From DASSFG01 sp035550375 (GTDB taxonomy: Bacteria; Planctomycetota; Planctomycetia; Pirellulales; JAICIG01): a stretch of 64,000 nucleotides of DNA. A model generated the notes under the pieces. The model worked only from the letters and a program-made list of their open reading frames with translations. It did not search any database and was not told the origin of the DNA. The stretch is from positions 62,001 through 126,000 of the forward strand of contig DASZPH010000061.1 in NCBI GenBank assembly GCA_035550375.1, read 5' to 3'. The position numbers and the translations under genes were made by a program. Positions 24,042 through 31,806 of this stretch are shown piece by piece. The stretch's first letter is position 1. Each line of letters starts with the position of its first letter.

Positions 24042-24773
24042 TCACCAGAAGCCAAACCCCCAGCCGTACTGCGGGTAGCTTACGACGTTGGGATATTGCC
24101 GAACGCCGCTGGGATGGTAAGGGCTGCTGGCGGAGGCGGCGCCGCGGTCGAGGGTCCGCTGCCGCTCTTCGGATTCCTGGCGCTGTTCGGCCCGCAAACC
24201 GGCGATGCGAGCCTGACGGGCTCGGTCTAGCGCCGCCGTTTGATTCTGCGCCGCCGAACGTTTCTCTTCCAACAGGTCAAGCTGTTCTCGCAGTTGCGCG
24301 GCGGTGAGCCGGGCCACGTCAGGGTATTGGATATCCATTTTCTTGCGATACGCGGGGGCCGCGGCCGCCAGGTTTGCCGCGACCCAGTCAAGGATGTCGC
24401 GGCCCTCGGGGCCGAGCAACATCACAAGCTTGGCGTCGAGATCTTGACGAAAGGCTTCGAGCTCGTCGGCCGACATCTTTTCCACGCGGCCCATCACCTG
24501 GTTTCGGATCCCCTCGATCTCTTTCTTGGAATACATCGTTTGTATGGACAACCACTGGTCGAGTCCGGCCAGGGTATTCCTCCACAGCTCGCTTTTGAGA
24601 ATCAGATCTCGCCTCACCCGGTCGCGTTGGTTGCCGTCGCGCTGGTTACGGTCCGTCTGCTTGGCCGGCGGGTCGGCAGCGATCGCCGGTTGCCAGAACC
24701 CGATCGACGCGCCTGCCACCACCAGAATCAACCCGATCTGCTTCAGCATCATTCGCTCGAAGGTGAAAGTCAT
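24042..24773 (-). CDS. Secreted hypothetical protein with Arg/Gln-rich C-terminus
   Basis: A 243-aa protein with a signal peptide (MMLKQIGLILVVAGASIG). A charged helical mature region follows (about 170 aa, including WLSIQTMYSKKEIEGIRNQV and REQLDLLEEKRSAAQNQTAA), and a Gln/Glu/Arg-rich C-terminal stretch ends at YPQYGWGFGFW. I do not recognise the family. Start ATG 24773 overlaps the stop of the preceding SnoaL-like gene as ATGA, indicating translational coupling; ATG 24752 also opens the signal peptide and is an alternative. Likely periplasmic and functionally tied to the SnoaL-like partner. Confidence 0.7.
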   Translation of the reverse strand: MTFTFERMMLKQIGLILVVAGASIGFWQPAIAADPPAKQTDRNQRDGNQRDRVRRDLILKSELWRNTLAGLDQWLSIQTMYSKKEIEGIRNQVMGRVEKMSADELEAFRQDLDAKLVMLLGPEGRDILDWVAANLAAAAPAYRKKMDIQYPDVARLTAAQLREQLDLLEEKRSAAQNQTAALDRARQARIAGLRAEQRQESEERQRTLDRGAASASSPYHPSGVRQYPNVVSYPQYGWGFGFW

Positions 24774-25699
24774 GGAATAGTGGTCGTCCGGGTCATGCGC
24801 ACTTTTAGCTCGGGCACGGGTTCGCCCTCCACCTCGCCGTTGCTGGACTCCCAGGTGAACGCATCGTTCCCGTCCTGCGCGAGGACGTTGGTGCCCGTCG
24901 CACGGCTTCCGTCCGGCAACACGCTCTCGGCCTCGACAATCCACCGGTCGTCTTTATGAAACCACAAGCCGACGCCGTGTCCCCCCTCGGAATCGAAGGT
25001 CCACGACTTGACCTGTCCCTCCCTGGCGTCCCAGCCGATGCGCTGCGTTACGTGCAGCGGCTCACGTCCCGGCAGCCGGACGTCGATCTCCCGCAAAAGA
25101 AAGTTCTTGTCGTTGCTCCATCTGCAAGAAAGGCGAACCGTCTTGCCGTCATCGTCTGAAATCCAGTCGCCGACCATCCAACCCAGGTCGCGCAAGTGAT
25201 CGTTATGTGTGGGGGTCGCCACGGCCGATTCCCGGATGCCATCGAGCAGCCACTTTCCTTTCTGCCGCACCCAAATCGCGGTGTAACGGTGGTTGAGCGA
25301 TCCGCTGAGAACACCCGGCACGTTGCTCAATCGCCCGTCTTCGACCGCCACGTCGGGCGTGACGAAATGAATCGACTCGATCGTGACCGTAATCTTTCTT
25401 GGTTCGCCTTCGTCCCGTTCGCCCTTTGCCTCATGCGCGAGGCTACGGCCGTTGACGGCGTGTCCCCCCTCGTCCACGTAAGTGCCTTCGGCCGTCCAAA
25501 ACGACGCGATTTCGTTGGCGTCACCGCGCTTGATCGCAGCGATATACTCCTTACCACGCTCGCGAATGGCCTCCTCGTCAGTAGGGGCCGCGGCACGCTC
25601 CTGGCCGAGCGCCGTGACCGAGGTTACGACCACGGCGACGGCCGACGCCAGAAAGGCCAGCCGAGATAGCCTAGGACAGCGAATGCCGAAGTGCCTCAT
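24770..25699 (-). CDS. SgcJ/EcaC-type SnoaL-like secreted protein, paralog B
   Basis: A 309-aa protein with signal peptide (LSRLAFLASAVAVVVTSVTALG). The first domain is SnoaL/NTF2-like (YIAAIKRGDANEIASFWTAEG; YTAIWVRQKGKWLLDGIRES); the second repeats the LGWMVGDWISDDDGKTVRLS, WTFDSEGGHGVGLWFHKDDR pattern of the protein at 11456-12382. The two are homologous over the full length but diverged. No catalytic motif is evident. Its stop overlaps the start of the next gene (ATGA at 24770-24773). The gene opens the - strand block; 203 bp separate it from the divergently transcribed BASS gene, where both promoters must lie. Confidence 0.82.
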   Translation of the reverse strand: MRHFGIRCPRLSRLAFLASAVAVVVTSVTALGQERAAAPTDEEAIRERGKEYIAAIKRGDANEIASFWTAEGTYVDEGGHAVNGRSLAHEAKGERDEGEPRKITVTIESIHFVTPDVAVEDGRLSNVPGVLSGSLNHRYTAIWVRQKGKWLLDGIRESAVATPTHNDHLRDLGWMVGDWISDDDGKTVRLSCRWSNDKNFLLREIDVRLPGREPLHVTQRIGWDAREGQVKSWTFDSEGGHGVGLWFHKDDRWIVEAESVLPDGSRATGTNVLAQDGNDAFTWESSNGEVEGEPVPELKVRMTRTTTIP

Positions 25700-25902
25700 C
25701 GCTCATGATTCCTGAAGAAGGCGGCGTGTTGATTCCGGTAGCTTTGATCGTTGAGAAATCGAGTATCCTTGCTTGCAGCGCAAAATACAATCCGCTGAAT
25801 TGCCGAAATTAATTCTGACGCAGGCATCAAACTCGCGGAAAATCGACGCGGCAAGCCCCAGCGTGCGTTAAAGCACAGTCTGTATTCCCGGGAGCGATCC
25901 CA

Positions 25903-26778
25903 ATGACCATTGATCGGTGGGTGAACTCGCTCATCGTCATCACACTGATTGAGATGATGATTGCCATCGGGTTGGGGGTGGCCGCGACGGACGTTGTCGT
26001 CGCCGCCAGAAGGTGGCAACTGACGTTGCGCGCCGCGGCGGCGAATTATCTGCTGGTGCCGGCCGCGACGATCGCCTTGCTGCGGCTCTATCACGCAACC
26101 CCGATGGTGGCCGCGGGCTTTCTCATTCTGGCGGCCTGCCCGGGCGCCCCCTACGGCCCGCCCTTCACGGCGATCGCCAAGGGAAACGTCGCCACGTCGG
26201 TCGGTTTGATGGTGATTCTCGCGTCGTCGTCGGCGATCGTCGCTCCGCTGTTGCTGAGCGTCTTGCTGCCGCTGGTCTCCAGCGACGTCGAACTACGAAT
26301 TGAGGCAACGCGGCTGATCGCGACGCTGTTCGTGACGCAACTTCTACCGCTTTGCGCCGGGCTCGGCCTGCGCGTCTGGCGGCCGAAGCTGGCGGCGAAG
26401 ATGCAGCCGCCGGCAAGCCTGCTAAGCAAGATCTTCAATCTCGTGACCATCGGCCTGATCCTGGCCACGCGATACCAGACGTTCTTGCAGATCCGATTGG
26501 CCGCCTTCGCCGGCATGCTGCTGTTGTTGATCGCCAGCCTTGGCGTCGGATGGCTACTGGGAGGCAGCACGCGAGACGACCGAAGGGCGATGGCGCTCAC
26601 CACCGCACTGCGAAACGTCGGCGTCAGCATGGTGATTGCGGCGGGAAGTTTTCCCGGCACGCCGGCGCTGACCGCGGTGCTGGCTTACGCCCTGGTCGAG
26701 CTTGCCGGCTCGCTCGCGCTCGCTTTGTGGTGGGCACGACGGGCACGTGGATTAGAAGCGGCCGGTACCCTATACTGA
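25903..26778 (+). CDS. Bile acid:sodium symporter (BASS) family transporter
   Basis: A 291-aa integral membrane protein with about nine hydrophobic helices. The ILAACPGAPYGPPFTAIAKGN segment and paired internal repeats (second half ...MALTTALRNVGVSMVIAAGS...) match the BASS/SBF family of Na+-coupled organic anion transporters; physiological substrate is not readable. Start ATG 25903 with GGGAG 9 nt upstream. It is 56 bp before the RND adaptor gene on the same strand and may be co-transcribed with it. Confidence 0.8.
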   Translation: MTIDRWVNSLIVITLIEMMIAIGLGVAATDVVVAARRWQLTLRAAAANYLLVPAATIALLRLYHATPMVAAGFLILAACPGAPYGPPFTAIAKGNVATSVGLMVILASSSAIVAPLLLSVLLPLVSSDVELRIEATRLIATLFVTQLLPLCAGLGLRVWRPKLAAKMQPPASLLSKIFNLVTIGLILATRYQTFLQIRLAAFAGMLLLLIASLGVGWLLGGSTRDDRRAMALTTALRNVGVSMVIAAGSFPGTPALTAVLAYALVELAGSLALALWWARRARGLEAAGTLY

Positions 26779-26833
26779 TCCGGCAGAAGAGCCCTCTCAG
26801 CGGGCCATCGCCTAGTTTTGGAGTAATCATCCC

Positions 26834-28051
26834 ATGCTTTTCGGCGGCCGCGTAGCCATCACATGGGCGGTTGCGGTAATCTTCGTGGCAGCGGGCTGCG
26901 ACCGCAAACCGCCGACGCTGGAAGCCACGCCGGCACCGACGGTCACGATAAGCCAGCCGATTGAGCGCGAGATCAGCGACGAGCATCAATTCACCGGGCA
27001 CACCGAGGCAATTCGCGCGGTCGATGTCCATGCGAAGGTGAGCGGGTTCATCGATCAGGTGGGTTTCAAAGACGGCGACATCATTAAGGAAGGAGATTTG
27101 CTGTTCCAGATCGATCCCCGGCCGTTCGACGCGGACGTCGCCCGCGATGAAGCGGCCCTGGCGGCGGCCAAGGCCCGATCCAAACGCACCGTCGCCGACC
27201 TGGCCCGCGCCAAGGAACTGATCAAGGGAAAGAACATCAGCCAGGAGCAGTTCGACCAGGTCTACGCCGATGAAGCCGAAGCGGCGGCCGCGGTGCAACA
27301 AGCCGAAGCGAGCTTGACGACGGCCCAACTCAACCAAGACTATGCCAAGATCACGGCGGCCGTGGGCGGCCGCGTCAGCCGAGCCAACATTACCAAAGGC
27401 AATTTTGTGTTTGGCGGCGCCGGCAATGCCACGCTGCTCACGACTATTGTTCCCATCGATCCGATCTATGCCTATTTCGACGTCGACGAAGCGATCTACC
27501 TGGGCGTCGCACGCAGGGCCCGCGACCCCGACCGCACCCCGCCGACGGTCGAGATGCAGCTCGCGAATGAGACCGGCTTCCCCCATCGCGGGCGGATCGA
27601 TTTCATCGACAACAAGGTCGACCCCGCCACGGGCACCATTCGCGTGCGGGCGGAGTTTCCCAACGCCGACGGCGTGATCACGCCCGGCTTGTTCGTCAAA
27701 GTCCGAGTTCGCTCGCCAGAGAAGCGGCCGGCGCTGTTGGTGACCGACCGGGCCGTGGGCATGGATCAAAACCGCAAGTACGTGCTCGTCGTCGGCGCTG
27801 ACAACAAAGTCGAATACCGCGAGGTGATCACTGGGCCGCTGGTCGACGGCCTACGAGCCGTCGAAAAGGGGCTAAAACCGGGCGACTGGGTGATCGTAAA
27901 CGGCCTGCAGCGCGCCCGGCCCGGCGCCCCGGTTGACGCCCAGAAATCACCCATGCCTCTGCCCCCCGAGGCAGAAGAGCAGCCCGCTGTGGAGACTGCA
28001 TCGGCGGAGGGACGCGATGCAGCGTCCCCCCTCCCCACGGGAGAAGGCTAG
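26834..28051 (+). CDS. RND efflux periplasmic adaptor, lipoprotein (system 1)
   Basis: A 405-aa MexA/AcrA-type adaptor. The N-terminus has a lipobox (VAAGC, Cys 22), so it is probably lipid-anchored. Adaptor order is visible: lipoyl half (HAKVSGFIDQVGFKDGDIIKEG), a helical hairpin with KNISQEQFDQVYADEAEAA, second lipoyl half, beta barrel (PIDPIYAYFDVDEAIYLGV) and membrane-proximal domain. It works with the RND pump at 28398. ATG 26834 has GGAG about 10 nt upstream. The last codons (SPLPTGEG) and the TAG at 28049-28051 are inside a CCCTC/GGGTGAGGG repeat copy, so the C-terminus was probably set by repeat insertion. Confidence 0.92.
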   Translation: MLFGGRVAITWAVAVIFVAAGCDRKPPTLEATPAPTVTISQPIEREISDEHQFTGHTEAIRAVDVHAKVSGFIDQVGFKDGDIIKEGDLLFQIDPRPFDADVARDEAALAAAKARSKRTVADLARAKELIKGKNISQEQFDQVYADEAEAAAAVQQAEASLTTAQLNQDYAKITAAVGGRVSRANITKGNFVFGGAGNATLLTTIVPIDPIYAYFDVDEAIYLGVARRARDPDRTPPTVEMQLANETGFPHRGRIDFIDNKVDPATGTIRVRAEFPNADGVITPGLFVKVRVRSPEKRPALLVTDRAVGMDQNRKYVLVVGADNKVEYREVITGPLVDGLRAVEKGLKPGDWVIVNGLQRARPGAPVDAQKSPMPLPPEAEEQPAVETASAEGRDAASPLPTGEG

Positions 28052-28063
28052 GGTGAGGGCCGC
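28026..28063. repeat. CCCTC palindromic repeat, copy 1 (inverted relative to copy 2)
   Basis: CCCCCTCCCCACGGGAGAAG followed by GCTAGGGTGAGGGCCGCC. Its reverse complement aligns with the repeat at 28356-28388. It contains the stop codon and last residues of the RND adaptor gene. The 346-bp gap between adaptor and pump (28052-28397) is bounded by the two inverted copies and holds no gene that I can see. Confidence 0.65.
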
Positions 28064-28355
28064 CGGAATGGCTAACGGTGTCGCCCGCCTGCTGCGACTC
28101 CGGAGCCACCGAGACCATGGAGCAGGCCAGCCTGCATATCTGTCTGTCCCCTAATCTTTCTGTCATCACGTCCCGTGATATGAACGTGTCCGCGTGCCAG
28201 ACAGAGAAATGAGCGACAGAAAAATCGATTAAGAACAAGACGGTCTTGAGCGGGGCAAAGAAATCCAGCGTCAACAACACAGAGCAACCATAACCCGCCC
28301 TGAGCTCGACCGCGTCCAGAAGGGGCAGGATAAGAGCCGAAAGTAGGGCGGACCG

Positions 28356-28388
28356 CCCTCACCCCGGCCCTCTCCCGGAGGGAGAGGG
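28356..28388. repeat. CCCTC palindromic repeat, copy 2
   Basis: CCCTCACCCCGGCCCTCTCC then CGGAGGGAGAGGG. The inner part CCCTCTCCCGGAGGGAGAGGG is a near-perfect palindrome. Its GGAGGGAGAGGG right arm lies 9-20 nt before the pump ATG (28398) and could act as its ribosome binding site. Confidence 0.75.
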
Positions 28389-28397
28389 AGTACGTTT

Positions 28398-31300
28398 ATG
28401 TTTTCACGCTTTTTCATCGACCGGCCGATCTTTGCGGCGGTGCTGTCGATCGTGACGGTGATCGCCGGCACGATCGCCGTGATTGCGCTCTTGCCGACGT
28501 CGCTTTATCCGGAGGTCGTGCCGCCCGTGGTGCAGGTTACGGCGAGCTACCCCGGCGCGAACGCCCAGGTGGTTGCCGATACGGTGGCCGCTCAGATCGA
28601 ACAGCAGGTAAACGGCGTCGAGCGGATGCTCTACATGTCTTCGCAGTGCACGAACGACGGCAACATGACGCTCGACGTCACCTTCGAACTGGGCACTAAC
28701 GTCGACATTGCCCAAGTGCTGGTGCAAAACCGCGTGGCCATCGCCGAGCCGCGCTTGCCCGAAGCCGTGAAGCAGCAAGGCGTAACGACCAAGAAGAAAT
28801 CGCCCGCCATCTTGCTGGTGGTGAACCTGTTCTCGCCCGACGGCCGATACGATCAGCTCTACCTGAGCAACTACATGACCGTCCAGATCAAAGACGCGAT
28901 CGCCCGTTTGAAAGGCGTGGGAGACGTCAAGATTACCGGCGCCCGCGATTACAGCATGCGGCTCTGGCTCGATCCAGCCCGGCTCGCGACCCGCAGCATG
29001 GACGCGAGCGACGTGGTGCAGGCCGTCCGCGAGCAGAACGTGCAGGTGGCCGCCGGCCGAATCGGTTCCCCTCCGGTGGCCGCGGGCACCGACTTCCAAT
29101 ACGCGGTCAACACGCTGGGACGGCTTGAGTCGCCCGAGCAGTTCGAGCAGATCATCGTCAAGACGAATTCCGACGGCACGGTCGTGCGTCTGCACGACGT
29201 CGGCCGCGCGGAATTGGGCGCGCAGAACTACGACGTCGATTCCAATCTCGACGGCAAGCCCGCCATTTCGCTGCTGGTGTTTCAGTTGCCCGGCGCCAAC
29301 AGCATCGACGTGGCAAACCGTGTGCGCCGCGAAATGGAGTTGCTCAAGCAACGGTTTCCCGAGGGGATCGAATACGGCATCTATTACGACACGACCGACT
29401 TCGTGCGCAAGAGCCTGGAAAGCGTCGTTCACACGCTCTTCGAGGCGTTCGTGCTCGTTTTTATCGTCGTGCTGGTGTTCTTGCAGAGCTGGCGGGCAAC
29501 GATCATTCCGCTGCTGGCCGTGCCGGTTTCGCTCGTCGGTACGTTCGCCGTCATGCAGTTGCTCGGCTTTTCGCTGAACAACCTGTCGATGTTCGGACTG
29601 GTGCTGGCCATCGGCGTCGTGGTCGATGACGCGATTGTGGTGGTCGAAAACGTCGAGCGTTGGATCGAGCACGGCTATACGCCGCGAGAGGCTTCCTACA
29701 AGTCGATGGAAGAGGTCACGGTCGCCGTGATCGCCGTGGCGTTTGGCTTGAGCGCGGTGTTCATCCCCGTGGCCTTCATCTCGGGCATCACCGGGCAGTT
29801 TTATCGGCAGTTCGCTTTGACGATCGCCGTCTCGACGTTGATCTCGGCCTTCAATTCGCTCACGCTCAGTCCGGCCTTGACCGCCTTGCTGCTCAAGCCA
29901 AAGACGGCCAAGCGCGATCCGTTGACGTGGCTGCTCGACACGGCGTTTGGCTGGTTCTTCCGAGGCTTCAACCGCGTGTTCGAGTGGACGACCAACGTCT
30001 ATGGTCACCTCGTTACCTGGTGCATTCGTGGGGCCGTGGTCTCGCTGGCGGTCTACGCGGGTTTAATCGCCCTGACGTGGCTGGAGCTGACAACGACACC
30101 TGTCGGCTTCATCCCTCAGCAAGATCAGGGCTACTTGTTTATCAACGCTCAGTTGCCCGACTCGGCGTCGCTGGAGCGCACGTCGGCCGTTTGCGACAAA
30201 CTGACCGAACTGGCTCTTAAGACGCCAGGAGTCGATCACACGGTCGGCCTGCCGGGCTACTCGATGGTCAACGGCATCAACCTGGCCAACGTGGCCTCGG
30301 TGATTTTGGTGCTCAAGCCGTTTCACGATCGTGAGAACGATCCGGCCCAAAGCGCGGAGAACATCATCGCCAGCTTGCAACGCCAGACCCGCGACGTTCA
30401 GGAAGCGCTGGTGGGAGTCTTTAACGCGCCGCCGATCCAGGGGCTGGGCACGACGGGCGGATACAAACTCGAAGTGCAGGACCGCGGCAGCGCGGGACTG
30501 CCTGCCCTGGAAGGTACGACGCTCAACATGATCGACACGGCGCGCGGCCAGCCGGGCGTCCTCGGGGCGGTCACGAGTTTCCGTGCCAACACGCCCCAGC
30601 TTTACGTCGACGTCGACCGCACGAAGGTCAAGAATATGAACGTCGCGCTCGACGACGTCTTCGATACGCTCCAGATCTATCTCGGCTCGGCGTACATCAA
30701 CGACATCACGTTCCTCGGCCGCAACTGGATGGTTTATGCGCAGGCCGACTCCCAGTTTCGCCGCCGGCCGGAAGACATCGTCCAACTGAAAGTGCGAAAC
30801 CGCAATGGCGACATGGTGCCGCTCGGCACGATGGTTAATGTGAAGGAGATTGGAGGGCCGGCGGTCTACAATCGTTACAACATGTTCCCCGCCGCCGAGA
30901 TCAATCTGGTGGCGACGCCGCAGGTCAGCTCGAGCCAGGTGATCGACATGGTCGACCAGGTCGCGAAGAAAGACCTGCCCCTGACGATGGACTACCAGTG
31001 GACTGACCTGACCTACCAGCAGATTCTGGCCGGCAACACGGCGATCTATATCTTCCCGTTGTGCGTGCTCTTCGTTTTCCTCACGCACGCGGCCGAGTAC
31101 GAAAGCTGGACCCTGCCGTTGGCGATCATTTTGATCGTTCCGCTGAGCGTGCTCTTTGCCCTGGTGGGCATCAACCTGCGCGGCATGGACAACAACATCT
31201 TCGCTCAGATCGGCTTTGTGGTGCTGATCGGCCTGGCGGCGAAGAACGCCGTGCTGATCGTGGAGTTCGCCAAGCAGCAGCGCGAGCACCACGGCGCGAA

Positions 31301-31607
31301 CCGCCGCGACGCGGCAATCAACGCCGCCAAGTTGCGCCTGCGGCCGATCTTGATGACTTCCTTCGCCTTCATTCTCGGCGTCGTTCCGCTAGTGCTCGCC
31401 AAAGGGGCCGGCCACGAGATGCGGCAGCAGCTTGGCACGGCGGTGTTTAGCGGCATGCTCGGCGTGACTCTTTGTGGCATCTTCTTGACGCCCGTGTTTT
31501 ACGTGGTGCTTCAGGCCCTTTCCGACCTGTTCGCGAGCGGCCATCCGCCAGCGCCGCCCAAGCACGAACCGGTCGACGAAGAACCGCTGGCGATACCGGC
31601 GGGTTGA
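28398..31607 (+). CDS. RND efflux pump, HAE1 family (system 1)
   Basis: A 1069-aa inner-membrane proton-driven multidrug exporter of the AcrB/MexB type. It has N-terminal FFIDRPIFAAVLSIVTVIAG, two large periplasmic loops and 12 predicted helices. TM4 carries the paired proton-relay Asp residues in GVVVDDAIVVVENVERW. C-terminal half shows QIGFVVLIGLAAKNAVLIVEFA. Family members export lipophilic compounds and biocides as trimers with an adaptor and outer-membrane channel. The GAGGGAGAGGGAG ribosome binding site comes from the adjacent repeat. No TolC gene lies beside it; the one at 45.7 kb is a candidate partner. Confidence 0.95.
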   Translation: MFSRFFIDRPIFAAVLSIVTVIAGTIAVIALLPTSLYPEVVPPVVQVTASYPGANAQVVADTVAAQIEQQVNGVERMLYMSSQCTNDGNMTLDVTFELGTNVDIAQVLVQNRVAIAEPRLPEAVKQQGVTTKKKSPAILLVVNLFSPDGRYDQLYLSNYMTVQIKDAIARLKGVGDVKITGARDYSMRLWLDPARLATRSMDASDVVQAVREQNVQVAAGRIGSPPVAAGTDFQYAVNTLGRLESPEQFEQIIVKTNSDGTVVRLHDVGRAELGAQNYDVDSNLDGKPAISLLVFQLPGANSIDVANRVRREMELLKQRFPEGIEYGIYYDTTDFVRKSLESVVHTLFEAFVLVFIVVLVFLQSWRATIIPLLAVPVSLVGTFAVMQLLGFSLNNLSMFGLVLAIGVVVDDAIVVVENVERWIEHGYTPREASYKSMEEVTVAVIAVAFGLSAVFIPVAFISGITGQFYRQFALTIAVSTLISAFNSLTLSPALTALLLKPKTAKRDPLTWLLDTAFGWFFRGFNRVFEWTTNVYGHLVTWCIRGAVVSLAVYAGLIALTWLELTTTPVGFIPQQDQGYLFINAQLPDSASLERTSAVCDKLTELALKTPGVDHTVGLPGYSMVNGINLANVASVILVLKPFHDRENDPAQSAENIIASLQRQTRDVQEALVGVFNAPPIQGLGTTGGYKLEVQDRGSAGLPALEGTTLNMIDTARGQPGVLGAVTSFRANTPQLYVDVDRTKVKNMNVALDDVFDTLQIYLGSAYINDITFLGRNWMVYAQADSQFRRRPEDIVQLKVRNRNGDMVPLGTMVNVKEIGGPAVYNRYNMFPAAEINLVATPQVSSSQVIDMVDQVAKKDLPLTMDYQWTDLTYQQILAGNTAIYIFPLCVLFVFLTHAAEYESWTLPLAIILIVPLSVLFALVGINLRGMDNNIFAQIGFVVLIGLAAKNAVLIVEFAKQQREHHGANRRDAAINAAKLRLRPILMTSFAFILGVVPLVLAKGAGHEMRQQLGTAVFSGMLGVTLCGIFLTPVFYVVLQALSDLFASGHPPAPPKHEPVDEEPLAIPAG

Positions 31608-31641
31608 TAGCCCAAGAAATCGCCACCAGCCACCGCGCGTC

Positions 31642-31781
31642 GTTTAATTTAACCGGTAGCCAACGGCGCCCGCGAGGTGGAACGGCCAGGCAAGCTCCCA
31701 CCAACCGTTTGACGTGCCGCGCCAACGGGCGGACCATCTGGGGTATCAGCGCCCGCTGGCGCCGCTAGTTAGCAATTAAAC
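31642..31781. repeat. Inverted-repeat element, copy 3
   Basis: The element opens GTTTAATT (31642-31649) and closes AATTAAAC (31774-31781), an exact 8-bp inverted repeat. Its left arm continues TAACCGGTAGCCAACGGCG then CCCGCGAGGTGGAA, the same core as copies 1 and 2. The right arm shares CTAG/GGCGCC blocks with it. It lies between the converging pump and sigma-factor genes, where it could fold as a bidirectional terminator. Confidence 0.65.
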
Positions 31782-31806
31782 GATGGTAGCTCGGAGTCCT
31801 CCGCCC

